From positions 186,001 through 250,000 of the forward strand of contig DKPQ01000023.1 in assembly GCA_002471275.1 (NCBI GenBank): DNA of 64,000 nt. Direction: 5' to 3'. A program made the translations under genes and the position numbers. Of this stretch, positions 1 to 9,117 are shown one piece after another. Origin of the DNA: Flammeovirgaceae bacterium UBA7330 (GTDB taxonomy: Bacteria; Bacteroidota; Bacteroidia; Cytophagales; Cyclobacteriaceae). Position 1 is the first letter of the stretch. Each line of letters begins with the position of its first letter. The notes below the pieces were generated by a model. It did no database searches. It was not told the DNA's origin and saw only the letters and a list, made by a program, of their open reading frames with translations.

Positions 1-31
1 GTTATCGGAATAAGCACCAGGGCATCAACTA

Positions 32-1114
32 TTAGGCGGATAATTGTTCTTTGGTTGCTCTCTTCTGATAATCCATCACAATACTGGTGAGCTCTTCTAC
101 TCCATCTACCAATGGACGGATCACAGGGATTCCCAGTTTTTCAGCAATCTCCTTTTGATGTGCGATCATTTCTGCATCATTAGCTTCTAATTCACTCAAA
201 GTGACTGCGAGCACTTCAGCTCCCAATGCATTGATCAAAGCTACTTCGCTTTCAATAGGAGCAATTTCATAACCTACCGGAGCTTTGGTTTTATAATACT
301 TCCTTCCGGGAGCGTGTTGTAAAACCACTCCTTTGATATTTCCTGAGATGATGAACTCTGATCCACATGGACCATAGGGATTTTGAAGCGAAGATTGTCC
401 CTCTACAAGGATCAGGTCGGGAGCTTCGTTCCTATAGCAGTCAACAATGGCTCTCTCGATCTCTCCACTAATAAAATCATTAAGTGTAGAATCCAGGATA
501 AAACCGTATTTATTGCCCTGTAACCAGCCTGTCTGTCCTGTGAAGATCATCTCGGCTTTTAGCCCTGCCTCCCTGCAGCCTTCCATGATAAAACGGCAGG
601 TGGTTCGCTTACCAATCATACAATCTGTTCCTAAAACAGCTACTTTGGGTGTGTCTACTTCATAAATTTCACCACTCCAGAAATGCAGGTCTTTAGCTGG
701 TCTTGATTTTCTGATATCCAACAGTTCTACATGGTATTTAGCAGCTGTAGCACTAAACTCCTCATCATCACACAATCGTTCGTGTAAACCTGAAACTATT
801 GAAACACCTCTTTTCATGGCTTCGATGATCACCCCTCTGCATTCATCAGGCAATCCGCCTCCCGGAAAGGCCACCCCAATCACGAGATATTTAGGCGCTT
901 GATCAGAAATTTCAAAAAATGATTCGATTGATTCATATACTGTGATCCCTCTATGGGTACCATCCAATACTTCACCGGCATCCCTGCCTGCATGTACATG
1001 ATCTATGATCCCCAGGAGATTGAAACGATCGGTACCCCTGATCAGCCCGTGGCTGGTTTTAGAGAAATCTTTATCGAGTAAGCCACTTGTCAGGACAATA
1101 GCATTTTCTTTCAT
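32..1114 (-). CDS. dgcN: DUF1611 protein, D-glutamate N-acetyltransferase DgcN-like
   Basis: A 360-residue cytoplasmic protein of the DUF1611 family. Characterised relatives include DgcN, which acetylates D-glutamate so that the partner DgcA can racemise N-acetyl-D-glutamate. A P-loop (GTDCMIGKRTT, residues 162-172) opens the C-terminal nucleotide-binding-like domain; the N-terminal third is Rossmann-like. No signal peptide is present. The ATG follows the stop of the upstream enolase-superfamily gene by only 2 bases, so the two are cotranscribed. That pairing is the main support for the DgcN reading. Older annotations call this family NAD-dependent epimerase or simply DUF1611. The family is secure; the substrate is inferred from the partner gene. 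Confidence 0.75.
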   Translation of the reverse strand: MKENAIVLTSGLLDKDFSKTSHGLIRGTDRFNLLGIIDHVHAGRDAGEVLDGTHRGITVYESIESFFEISDQAPKYLVIGVAFPGGGLPDECRGVIIEAMKRGVSIVSGLHERLCDDEEFSATAAKYHVELLDIRKSRPAKDLHFWSGEIYEVDTPKVAVLGTDCMIGKRTTCRFIMEGCREAGLKAEMIFTGQTGWLQGNKYGFILDSTLNDFISGEIERAIVDCYRNEAPDLILVEGQSSLQNPYGPCGSEFIISGNIKGVVLQHAPGRKYYKTKAPVGYEIAPIESEVALINALGAEVLAVTLSELEANDAEMIAHQKEIAEKLGIPVIRPLVDGVEELTSIVMDYQKRATKEQLSA

Positions 1115-1116
1115 TG

Positions 1117-2196
1117 TTAAAATATTTTAGTCGTTAGTTCACATCCGAGGCCCGGACGATCATTGGTACTCAGGAATCCATCCTTTAACACAAAACCTCC
1201 TTCCACGAGGTCTTTTGCCAGATCAAAGCTTCCATCCAGGTCCAGGTATTTGGTTGCGGGGCTGGCCAGGGCAGCATGTAAGGCAGCTGAAATACTGACG
1301 ATGCTTTCATCCATACAACCCCACATGAGGTCTATCCCGGCTAAAAGTGCAATGTCAGCAATGCCTTTGGCTGGGAAAATACCTCCACATTTCATCAGTT
1401 TAATGTTGTATATCCCAAAAGGCTGTGGCTTTGCTGCCATAATTAATGCGTCTTTTGGGCTGTGTAAGCTCTCATCGGCTGCACACCTTTTTCTGAGAGG
1501 TTCCATGACTTTAAACATGTCAGCATAGTGAGATCCTTTTAATGGCTGTTCGAGGAATTCCAGGTTTGCAGATTCAGTCTTTTCCATGAATTCGGTAAGC
1601 TCCTCCGGGTTATATCCCTGGTTGGCATCAATCCTGATTCCAATGTGTTCTCCAACATGTTCCCGAATTCTCAAGGTTCTCTCGATATCCTCTTCAAGCG
1701 ACTTACCTGTCTTGATCTTTAAGATTTTAAATCCCTGGTCAATATATTCATCTGCCTCAGCCAATGTTTCTTCCACTGACTTGATACCTATGGTAATGGA
1801 TGTGGGTAATGACTGATGGTGCCGACCAAGGTAATCGACAAGGGGGATGCCCAAATATTTGGTAAATGCATCGTGTAGCGCAATGTCTACTGCAGCACAA
1901 GCCGCGGGATGGTCAGCATTTTCCCGTTGAAAATCGCTGATCAGCTGATGGATATGACGTATATCTTTTCCAACCAGGCATGCTTCCAGCTTGTCGGCCA
2001 GCAATTGCCTGGTGCCTTCCATGGTTTCACCCGTCACCAGCGGGATCGGGGCACCAGCCCCAATCCCAAAGGTTCCATCTTCCAATTCAATAAAAGCAAA
2101 GATGTTTTCCGCAGAATCAAAAGTTTCAAATGCAATTGTATAGGGCCTGGTCAAATCCAGGTTATACACACAACTTTTCACTCTAGCGATCTTCAT
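1117..2196 (-). CDS. dgcA: Enolase-superfamily epimerase, N-acetyl-D-glutamate racemase DgcA / dipeptide epimerase type
   Basis: An enolase-superfamily enzyme of about 359 residues from the muconate lactonising branch. The catalytic set is visible: KIKTG (acid/base Lys pair), RIDANQGYNPEE (metal Asp), EFLEQPL (metal Glu), CAADES (metal Asp) and NIKLMKCGG (second catalytic Lys). This set is typical of L-Ala-D/L-Glu epimerases and of DgcA, which racemises N-acetyl-D-glutamate. I start at the internal ATG MKIARVKS (2196), because the six extra residues from 2214 (MFPHHK) are not family-like. It is the first gene of a tight operon with the DUF1611 gene. Dipeptide epimerase is the alternative function; sequence alone cannot separate them. 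Confidence 0.75.
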   Translation of the reverse strand: MKIARVKSCVYNLDLTRPYTIAFETFDSAENIFAFIELEDGTFGIGAGAPIPLVTGETMEGTRQLLADKLEACLVGKDIRHIHQLISDFQRENADHPAACAAVDIALHDAFTKYLGIPLVDYLGRHHQSLPTSITIGIKSVEETLAEADEYIDQGFKILKIKTGKSLEEDIERTLRIREHVGEHIGIRIDANQGYNPEELTEFMEKTESANLEFLEQPLKGSHYADMFKVMEPLRKRCAADESLHSPKDALIMAAKPQPFGIYNIKLMKCGGIFPAKGIADIALLAGIDLMWGCMDESIVSISAALHAALASPATKYLDLDGSFDLAKDLVEGGFVLKDGFLSTNDRPGLGCELTTKIF

Positions 2197-2236
2197 CTTA
2201 TGGTGGGGAAACACATATGCTTAATAATGTATATCG

Positions 2237-2244
2237 CAAATATA
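2237..2244 (-). promoter_or_regulatory. Possible -7 element of the dgcA-dgcN promoter
   Basis: On the minus strand this reads TATATTTG, an exact match to the Bacteroidota -7 consensus TAnnTTTG, about 41 bases upstream of the chosen dgcA start and within very AT-rich DNA. No clear -33 TTTG is seen at the right spacing, so the call is tentative. Confidence 0.3.
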
Positions 2245-2425
2245 TATAAGTATTTTACTTTCGTTTACTTATTATTAAATAATTTATTTTCATTTAATAT
2301 GTTTATAACATTCATTTTTAAACTTATTCATTTCGATATATGAAATTGACTGTACTTTTGAAAGTATAGAGACACCTTAAGGTAGAAACCACCTCAGCAT
2401 GAATTAGAAGGGCCCGAACCTGCTA

Positions 2426-3973
2426 TTAGACCCCAAGCCTGGTCCATTGATCACCCATCAACTGATCCACAGCGTTTTTGGCAATCTGCAAAGCTCTCAA
2501 TGAGTGTTTTTGCTTGAATAGATGAGGTTCCATGCGGATCAGGATATTACTCAGCACTTTGATAGCTGAATTGATATAGGGCCCTTTGTTGAGCATGATG
2601 CACTCTGCCTTTACTCCCTGTACCACATCGCTGATCTCTGCCCTGGTAGGAATGCCGGTTTTAGCCAGGTTTTCCAATACCTGAGTAGCCCAAATTACAG
2701 GTATATGAGCCGCTTCACAGATCCAAAGGATTTGATTCTGGACTTCAGAGATCCTCTCAAAACCCAACTCAACCGCCAAATCTCCCCTGGCGATCATCAC
2801 ACCAATCTTGTCTCGCTTCATTCCTTCCAACAGAATAAATGGAAGATTTTCAAATGCTTCCTTGTTCTCAATCTTGAAAACCACCCCCAGGTCATGGGCA
2901 TGATTTAGATCAAGCTGTTCATAGAGCTGTTTCACGTCATTGCCAGACCTCACAAAAGAATACCCCACGATATCAGCATGCTGACAGACAAATGGCAGGT
3001 TTTCTTTATCTTTTTCAGTTAGCGCTGGTAAGTTGAGCTTGGTATTTGGAAGGTTGATCCCTTTATGAGAGGACAATTTATGCTTGTAACAATCTGTAAT
3101 AACCAGTTCCACATCTTCCTCACTTTTGGATACGACTACAGCCCGTATCATCCCATCATCAAACAAAACCGTATCGTTTATCCGGACATCATCAATGATT
3201 TCATGAAGCAACACGCCAATTTCAGCCTTTTCAAGCTGTTCATTCGAAGCACCGAATTTTGAGGGTCTTCCCAGTGTTTGTCGCCTGGTCAAAATGATAT
3301 TTTCTCCCGGACGAACGGGAATTCCCGCCTTCGATTTGCCCTCACCCTCGTAAATTCTGATCTCAGAAGTCCTGATCTTGGGACCTGGTAAATCCATGTA
3401 TATTTTTATACCCAGGCCAGTTTCATTTTTGATTTCATGAACGAACTTCACCATCTGATTCCAAACTTCAATGTTTCCATGACTCAGATTGATTCTGGCA
3501 ATCTCCATCCCATTGAGTACCATTTCGCGGATGATCGATTTGTCTGTGGCAGCCTCATTGGGAAGGGTGACCATAATTTCGGTCAAATGCTTTTTCCGGG
3601 TTTCATTGAAGAGTCTGTTTGCGTGACTTTTTACCAGCTTCTTGCTTTTCTTGTACCCAATCAACTCTATCTCATTCTCCAGGTAAAAAGGTAGTCCCTG
3701 GATCAGGTGCAGGTTCTTTACCACATTGAACAGGTTGCCATAGACATATCCTTCAGACGTTCGGATAGAAGACACACCAACATCCGATAAACTGTCGTGA
3801 TATTTTCTCAGGTCATAGCTTCGAAGGATCAGGTAGCGACAAAGGTTCTTGGCACTTAGCCGGTATTCCGGATGTACTCCTGATGTGATTTCGTCAATAT
3901 TTGGTTCTCTATGAATGATAGAGGTCAATATCTCACTCAATTCAGTAGTCAGCTTCTTAATTTCCATATTCAA
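2426..3973 (-). CDS. Pyruvate kinase-like protein with N-terminal extension and no C-terminal domain
   Basis: 515 residues. Pyruvate kinase homology begins only near residue 131 (EIARINLSHGN, then DLPGPKIRT) and includes the catalytic segment FKIENKEAF, the metal segment ARGDLAVELG, and ATQVLENL followed by PTRAEISDV. The usual MLSGETAxGxYP stretch is replaced by IMLNKGPYI. The protein then ends soon after, so the C-terminal allosteric domain of normal 470-residue bacterial enzymes is missing. The first 130 residues are mostly helical and match nothing I recognise. It should convert phosphoenolpyruvate and ADP to pyruvate and ATP in the cytoplasm, but regulation must differ from the standard enzyme. 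It stands alone on the minus strand. Altered substrate use cannot be excluded. Confidence 0.75.
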   Translation of the reverse strand: MNMEIKKLTTELSEILTSIIHREPNIDEITSGVHPEYRLSAKNLCRYLILRSYDLRKYHDSLSDVGVSSIRTSEGYVYGNLFNVVKNLHLIQGLPFYLENEIELIGYKKSKKLVKSHANRLFNETRKKHLTEIMVTLPNEAATDKSIIREMVLNGMEIARINLSHGNIEVWNQMVKFVHEIKNETGLGIKIYMDLPGPKIRTSEIRIYEGEGKSKAGIPVRPGENIILTRRQTLGRPSKFGASNEQLEKAEIGVLLHEIIDDVRINDTVLFDDGMIRAVVVSKSEEDVELVITDCYKHKLSSHKGINLPNTKLNLPALTEKDKENLPFVCQHADIVGYSFVRSGNDVKQLYEQLDLNHAHDLGVVFKIENKEAFENLPFILLEGMKRDKIGVMIARGDLAVELGFERISEVQNQILWICEAAHIPVIWATQVLENLAKTGIPTRAEISDVVQGVKAECIMLNKGPYINSAIKVLSNILIRMEPHLFKQKHSLRALQIAKNAVDQLMGDQWTRLGV

Positions 3974-4116
3974 TCTTAGCCTTACTAAGCGGGTTGAAAC
4001 CCATTGATATCTTCAAAGCATGAATTTAGAAATGAAGAGATAGGAAGACTATGACCATACTCATCCAGAGGACTGATATTTAAATCACAATTGGATTCAC
4101 CGATTCACAAAACCCA

Positions 4117-5409
4117 CTAATCCATCATCGAGCCATAGATCACCGCTGCCAGCCCGTCCCACAAGCCTCCCTTTTTGGCAAATTCAATTTGGGTCATTCC
4201 GACAAAAATCAGTTCCTCCCGGGGATCAATGAAAAAGTTGGTGTTGAAGTAACCACCCCATTCGTAGGTGCCGGGTGATCGGGGACCCTGACCTGCCCCC
4301 TCTTCTGTAGTCAGCGAAAAGCCAAGGCAATAAGTAATACCTGGTTTCTTACTGTATCCTTTGCCCTGTTCATTCAGCAGTGTCATCTGATCGGCTGTCA
4401 TCACTTCTATGGTTTTGCTTCCCAGGATCCTGGCCTCTCCATATGTTCCTCCATTCACCAATGCCTGGATGAACCTGGCATAGTCCATGGCTGTAGAAGA
4501 CAACCCTCCTCCCCCGGCGTAGAAAGCATGATCTTTTGACAAGGGGTATTGATGATCAGGGTTATTATACATTTTTCCATCCATCACCTCAAAGCCAGTT
4601 TCCTGCTGCTGATGGACAGGGACTAACCGATTCTGAATGTTTTTTGGCAGGTAAAACCAGGTGTCATTCATCCCCAGCGGATCAAAAATGTTTTTCCTGA
4701 AATATTCACTTAACGACTGACCGGAAATAACCTCTACTACCCTACCCAGCACGTCCATGTTTAGCCCGTAGCTATATTTTTCACCAGGATGAAAAACAAG
4801 TGGTAGGGAAGCCAGCTCGTTAATGAACCTTTCGGAGGTCCAGTCTTCTGACGAAAGTCCTGCCCGGGGTAGTCCTGCCTTGGTATACACTTTGGTCAAA
4901 TCCTCTTCATATCCATAGGTGATGCCCGATGTATGCGTTAACAAATGTCGAATAGTAATGGGTTTTTTCGCTTCAACTGCGGTATAAGAGCTATCTAAAG
5001 AATCAACAGACTCCAGCACTTTCATCTCTTTGAATGCTGGAATAAAATCCGATACCGGGTCATCCAACCTTAACTTACCCTGCTCATAGAGCTGCATGAT
5101 ACTGACCGTAGTCACTGCTTTTGTCATCGAAGCGATCCGAAAGATGTCATCATTTTGATAGGTATCACCCTGTTTGTCTGACTTGTCTCCAAAGCTTTTG
5201 AAATACACTATTTTACCTCGTCTGGCTACTAAAAATACCCCTCCCGGAATCCAATCGTTTTCGATGTAGTCCCGGATCACATCATCCATCAGGTTTAGAT
5301 GTTTTGCCGACAAATTGGCTGACTGTGGTGTTCCGGTGGTAAGTTGTGCTTGTGTGCTGAACGAAAAGAAAGCACACAATATGAGGGTTAAAAAGCTGCT
5401 TATTCTCAT
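4117..5409 (-). CDS. Exported serine hydrolase, beta-lactamase / class C family
   Basis: 430 residues with an N-terminal signal peptide ending near STQAQ. The fold is that of class C beta-lactamases, D-Ala-D-Ala carboxypeptidases and EstB esterases. The nucleophile motif SxxK is ASMTK (in FRIASMTKAVTT) and the YxN motif is YGLN (in KYSYGLNMD). A late AGGGGLSST segment lies in the active-site region. The N-terminal ARRGKIVYFKSFG strand is typical. It probably acts in the periplasm or outside on an ester or peptide bond; these proteins are more often esterases or peptidases than true beta-lactamases. It is transcribed divergently from the phosphatase gene, with 233 bp between them. Confidence 0.85.
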   Translation of the reverse strand: MRISSFLTLILCAFFSFSTQAQLTTGTPQSANLSAKHLNLMDDVIRDYIENDWIPGGVFLVARRGKIVYFKSFGDKSDKQGDTYQNDDIFRIASMTKAVTTVSIMQLYEQGKLRLDDPVSDFIPAFKEMKVLESVDSLDSSYTAVEAKKPITIRHLLTHTSGITYGYEEDLTKVYTKAGLPRAGLSSEDWTSERFINELASLPLVFHPGEKYSYGLNMDVLGRVVEVISGQSLSEYFRKNIFDPLGMNDTWFYLPKNIQNRLVPVHQQQETGFEVMDGKMYNNPDHQYPLSKDHAFYAGGGGLSSTAMDYARFIQALVNGGTYGEARILGSKTIEVMTADQMTLLNEQGKGYSKKPGITYCLGFSLTTEEGAGQGPRSPGTYEWGGYFNTNFFIDPREELIFVGMTQIEFAKKGGLWDGLAAVIYGSMMD

Positions 5410-5642
5410 GATTTTCAGGGGTTTGGATTAGAAAAGTAATAAAAAAGAACTGGTTTTCCATTTGGTGGCTTCCAAATGAACAAAGGGGCTTTTTTCCTTC
5501 CTCCTATTTCGATCTTACTTTTTTAATGCAGATTAACGCATCCACAGGGGTATGAATTGCTATCTTAACCGTACCTTATAAAAAAGTGTTTCAAGAAAAG
5601 TTCAGGCAATAACCTGAATGACATTTAAAAAGACTCCATTCA
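5410..5642. promoter_or_regulatory. Divergent intergenic region with an inverted repeat
   Basis: The region lies between divergently transcribed genes and must hold both promoters. A perfect inverted repeat, TTCAGG-caataa-CCTGAA, occupies 5601-5618, about 25 bases before the plus-strand start, a position suited to an operator or a leader hairpin. No convincing -7/-33 pair was identified. Confidence 0.35.
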
Positions 5643-7004
5643 ATGAAAGACAACAGATTCAAAAGCGTAATCATTGGTTTAATACTCACGGTTACAATCC
5701 TTGCAGGATGTAGCGACAAAGGCAGCAGAGACATTGTGTTTGTTCACAAGCCTGACTCAACCTATATTGCCTTCCCCGGCTTATTCCCCACCCCGGTTCC
5801 TGACAGGGTCATTGCTAACCTGGCTGAGGATCCCACTACCTCTATCGCTGTAAACTGGAGAACAGACACTACGATCTTTGAGTCTGTAGCACAGGTTGCA
5901 GAAGCCACACATGGCCCGGAGTTTCTGGATGACACCCGAACTATCAGGGCCAAATACGAGCTCCTTGTTCACAAACCGGAGAACGACCCGGAAGTTGCTG
6001 CTCATTATCATTCAGCTTTGATTGACGGACTGGAGCCAGGAAAGAAATATGTTTATCGTGTCGGATCTAAAAGAGGCTGGAGTGAATGGTTCCAGATCAG
6101 GATGCCCGAACCGGAAAAGAAGATCTCTTTTATTTACTTCGGGGATGCCCAAAACGACGTGAAATCCATGTGGTCACGGGTCATCCGCAAAGCCTATGGT
6201 GAATTGCCTGATGTAGATTTCATGTTGCACGCCGGAGACCTGATCAACCGGTTTGACCGGGACATTGAATGGGGTGACTGGTTTTATGCTGGTTCGTTTA
6301 TCCATGCCATGGTGCCCAGTGTGATGACGCCCGGAAACCATGAATATAGAAACGTGGTACTATCACCACAGTGGAAAAAGCAGTTTAACCTCCCTAAAAA
6401 CGGACCTGAAGGGCTGGACGAAGTGTGTTACCAGGTCAATTATCCGAATTTCAAGATTGTCTCACTCGATGCAGAGCAAATCGACGAATCTCCGAAGTAC
6501 AAGCAAGCACAACTGGAATGGCTAGACTCCATCCTAACGAATGATCCCAGAAAATGGACTGCCATCACGTTCCACTATCCTATTTTTTCTACAAAGCCTA
6601 ACCGGGATAATGTTGAATTCAGGAAGGATTTCAAACCAGTCTTTGACAAACATAAAGTAGACATCGTGCTACAGGGTCATGACCATGCTTATGGACGCGG
6701 AATGGTAAATAATGTGCCCACAGGGTACCAGGTAAAAGACAAAACTTCGGGAACAATGTACGTTGTTTCCGTGAGCGGACCCAAGATGTATGATGTGTCG
6801 GATGACCCATGGATGGATCGAAGAGCAGGCAACACGCAGCTTTTCCAGATCATCACCATTGAGGACAATACCCTGACCTACGGAGCCTACACAGCTACGG
6901 GAGAGCTTTATGATGCCTTTGACCTGGTGAAAACCGAAGGAGCACCCAATAAACTGGTGAATAAGATTCCTGAAATGCCTGAACGCCGACTCAACAAAGA
7001 ATAA
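5643..7004 (+). CDS. Lipoprotein metallophosphoesterase, purple acid phosphatase-like
   Basis: 453 residues. The signal peptide ends in lipobox LAGC with the lipidated Cys at residue 23. A fibronectin III-like domain (about residues 55-155) precedes a calcineurin-type phosphoesterase domain. The metal motifs are in order: YFGDAQ, HAGDLINR, GNHE and LQGHDHAYGR. This arrangement is that of purple acid phosphatases, so a phosphomonoester or phosphodiester is hydrolysed outside the cytoplasm. The next gene, a glycerophosphodiesterase, begins 18 bases after the stop. The pair would release glycerol phosphate and phosphate from lipid headgroups or other phosphodiesters (inference). Confidence 0.88.
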   Translation: MKDNRFKSVIIGLILTVTILAGCSDKGSRDIVFVHKPDSTYIAFPGLFPTPVPDRVIANLAEDPTTSIAVNWRTDTTIFESVAQVAEATHGPEFLDDTRTIRAKYELLVHKPENDPEVAAHYHSALIDGLEPGKKYVYRVGSKRGWSEWFQIRMPEPEKKISFIYFGDAQNDVKSMWSRVIRKAYGELPDVDFMLHAGDLINRFDRDIEWGDWFYAGSFIHAMVPSVMTPGNHEYRNVVLSPQWKKQFNLPKNGPEGLDEVCYQVNYPNFKIVSLDAEQIDESPKYKQAQLEWLDSILTNDPRKWTAITFHYPIFSTKPNRDNVEFRKDFKPVFDKHKVDIVLQGHDHAYGRGMVNNVPTGYQVKDKTSGTMYVVSVSGPKMYDVSDDPWMDRRAGNTQLFQIITIEDNTLTYGAYTATGELYDAFDLVKTEGAPNKLVNKIPEMPERRLNKE

Positions 7005-7022
7005 AGCCAGATCAGAAAGACT

Positions 7023-7865
7023 GTGAAAAAACTTATCGGATTCCTGCTGATCAGTGTTTATGCTTCACTGGTCTTCGGGCAAAAGGGTGTTGATCAGATC
7101 AGGGCAGAACTCCTGAATTCTGAATCTGAGATTGTTTTGGTGGCCGCTCATCGGGCGGCACACCTTCACCACCCTGAAAATTCCATCCCGGCCATCAAAG
7201 CTGCGATAGCGATGGGTGTCGATATTTTGGAACTAGATGTAAAAGTCACCAAAGATGGTATTCCTGTGCTGATGCATGATGGAACCATTGACCGGACTAC
7301 CACAGGGTCTGGGAAACCTTCTGATTATACGTTTAAAGAGCTCAGAAAACTCCGACTGATCCACAATGGGGATACCACCAATGAAAAGATCCCTTCTTTC
7401 AGGCAGGCCCTTAAGCTGGCAAAAGGTAAAGCATTGATTGATATTGATATCAAGACGGACAAGTTGGACCCCATCATCACAGTCATCAAAAAACTAAAGC
7501 TTGAAGACCATGTCTTCTGGTTTGACAATGACTACCTGGCACTGGATTATGTAGAATCAGTAGACCAAGATTTCATGATCATGCCCAGGGCTTACTCCTA
7601 TGAAATGGCCGATTCTGCCATCACACGGTTTCAACCGGAGCTGATACACATTGATTTTTCCTTCTATGACCATGAAGTTGTAAAACTGATCAAAGCCAAT
7701 AAAGCAAGAGTCTGGATCAACGCGCTAGGTGAACCCGACAAACTATTGGCTGAGGGTAAGGAAGACGAAGCCCTTGAGCGCTTGCTCAAACATGGCGCCA
7801 ATGTGATCCAGACAGACCAGCCTGAATTGCTGATCAAAGCCTTAGAAAAAAGAGCCCTTCATTAG
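7023..7865 (+). CDS. Exported glycerophosphodiester phosphodiesterase
   Basis: 280 residues starting at a GTG codon 18 bases after the phosphatase gene. The signal peptide ends about VFGQ. The GDPD TIM-barrel is clear: VAAHRAAH with PENSIPAI, then DILELDVKVTKDGIPVLMHDGTIDRTT. The catalytic histidines are kept, but the usual HRG is HRA, a variant to note. The enzyme hydrolyses glycerophosphodiesters to sn-glycerol 3-phosphate and an alcohol. Its pairing with a periplasmic phosphatase suggests phosphate or carbon scavenging from phospholipid headgroups. A hairpin at 7902-7934 follows the gene. Confidence 0.88.
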   Translation: MKKLIGFLLISVYASLVFGQKGVDQIRAELLNSESEIVLVAAHRAAHLHHPENSIPAIKAAIAMGVDILELDVKVTKDGIPVLMHDGTIDRTTTGSGKPSDYTFKELRKLRLIHNGDTTNEKIPSFRQALKLAKGKALIDIDIKTDKLDPIITVIKKLKLEDHVFWFDNDYLALDYVESVDQDFMIMPRAYSYEMADSAITRFQPELIHIDFSFYDHEVVKLIKANKARVWINALGEPDKLLAEGKEDEALERLLKHGANVIQTDQPELLIKALEKRALH

Positions 7866-7901
7866 CATTTTCTTTTGCTGTTACCTATACGGATCGCAAG
7901 G

Positions 7902-7934
7902 CTATCGGTTAATTTTTTTTGGGATAACTGATAG
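7902..7934 (+). terminator. Hairpin after the phosphoesterase/GDPD pair
   Basis: CTATCGGTTA at 7902-7911 pairs with TAACTGATAG at 7925-7934 (one G-U pair), with a loop holding eight T residues. It lies 36 bases after the stop codon and probably helps end transcription, although the T-run is in the loop rather than behind the stem. Nothing else is evident in 7935-8115. Confidence 0.35.
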
Positions 7935-8115
7935 TAAGTTTCAGGTAATTGACAGTACTAAATAAAAAGTCCTAATGAAATGTCCATAAAGTCGACTATG
8001 CCAACCGAAGATGCCATGCCGAAGGGCAGGAATTTTTAAAACAGATCAATAATTGGAAGCAGACTTGTTGTATCCGGACATTCCATGTGACTGCTGAAAA
8101 TCAATTTATATACAC

Positions 8116-9117
8116 ATGAAAACCAACCTGATACTAACCGGCCTTATCTTTTGCTCCCTGCTTATAACCTATTCCTGTGGCCAAAAAGCACAATCCAGTG
8201 ACAAACAGGAAACATCCGCTGAAAGCATGCCCGCTACCTGGGCAGAGCGATTGGGGTATCCGGCCGGAAAAAAAGTGATCATGCTTCATGCCGATGATAT
8301 CGGAATGTGTCCAGAAGCCAACATCGCTGCCAAAGCGCAACTGCTAGCGGGTGACATTCAGTCGGCTGCTGCCATGCCTCCCTGCCCAAATTTCGAAGAG
8401 ATCATTGCCTGGGCGATCGAAAACCCACAGATCGACATGGGACTGCACCTGGCACTGACCAGTGAATGGAAAACCTGGCGATGGCCATCTGTCACACCTG
8501 TAGAAGAAGTGCCCGGCTTGATAGATCCGGAAGGCAAGCTGTGGAGAAGTGTAGAAGAAGTAGTGGCAAATGCCTCCCCGGATGAAGTTGAGAAAGAAGT
8601 AAGAGCTCAGATTGAAAAATCCATTGCATTAGGTTATCGACCAGACCATATTGACACACATATGGGCACATTGTATGGTCACCCTGAATATGCCAAGAGA
8701 TATTTGAAAATCGCCATGGAATACGGCATTCCAGCCAATGCCATCGACCTTTCGAATCCTGAGGTGGTCAAGACCTTTCGTGCAGCTGGGTACCCCATTA
8801 CTGATGACGTAGTAGACTTTATGTCCACTTATACGCTGCCTAAACTGGATTTCTTCACCAGTGCACCCAATGCCAAGACCTATGAAGAAAAGGTGGAAGC
8901 GTTCAAAGAACTCATCAGGTCATTGAAGCCCGGACTGACAGAAATCATTTTCCACCCATCGGTGGACACCGAGCAGTTGAAAACCATCACTGGTTCCTGG
9001 CAGCAACGTGTATGGGAAGCCAAAATGTTTGGTGATCCTGACCTCAAACAGTTCTTTGAAGATGAGGGAATCATTTTTACCAACTGGAAAGAGATCATGA
9101 AACGACATAACCAATGA
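8116..9117 (+). CDS. ChbG/YdjC-family carbohydrate deacetylase lipoprotein
   Basis: 333 residues with a lipoprotein signal (TYSC, Cys about residue 21). The YdjC/ChbG fold is shown by MLHADDIGMCPEAN (metal Asp-Asp), DMGLHLALTSEW and the later RPDHIDTHMGTLYGHPE histidine cluster, with a C-terminal EIIFHPSVD. Family members remove N-acetyl groups from chitooligosaccharides or other N-acetyl sugars, using a divalent metal. Here the protein is exported, unlike cytoplasmic E. coli ChbG. The stop overlaps the start of the sialidase-fold gene by 4 bases (ATGA), so both are translated together and may act on the same amino-sugar glycan. Confidence 0.85.
   Translation: MKTNLILTGLIFCSLLITYSCGQKAQSSDKQETSAESMPATWAERLGYPAGKKVIMLHADDIGMCPEANIAAKAQLLAGDIQSAAAMPPCPNFEEIIAWAIENPQIDMGLHLALTSEWKTWRWPSVTPVEEVPGLIDPEGKLWRSVEEVVANASPDEVEKEVRAQIEKSIALGYRPDHIDTHMGTLYGHPEYAKRYLKIAMEYGIPANAIDLSNPEVVKTFRAAGYPITDDVVDFMSTYTLPKLDFFTSAPNAKTYEEKVEAFKELIRSLKPGLTEIIFHPSVDTEQLKTITGSWQQRVWEAKMFGDPDLKQFFEDEGIIFTNWKEIMKRHNQ

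Noticed and set aside
4117..5409. True beta-lactamase resistance gene
   Set aside because: The SxxK/YxN motifs are shared by esterases and peptidases, and the sequence resembles environmental serine hydrolases more than class C enzymes.
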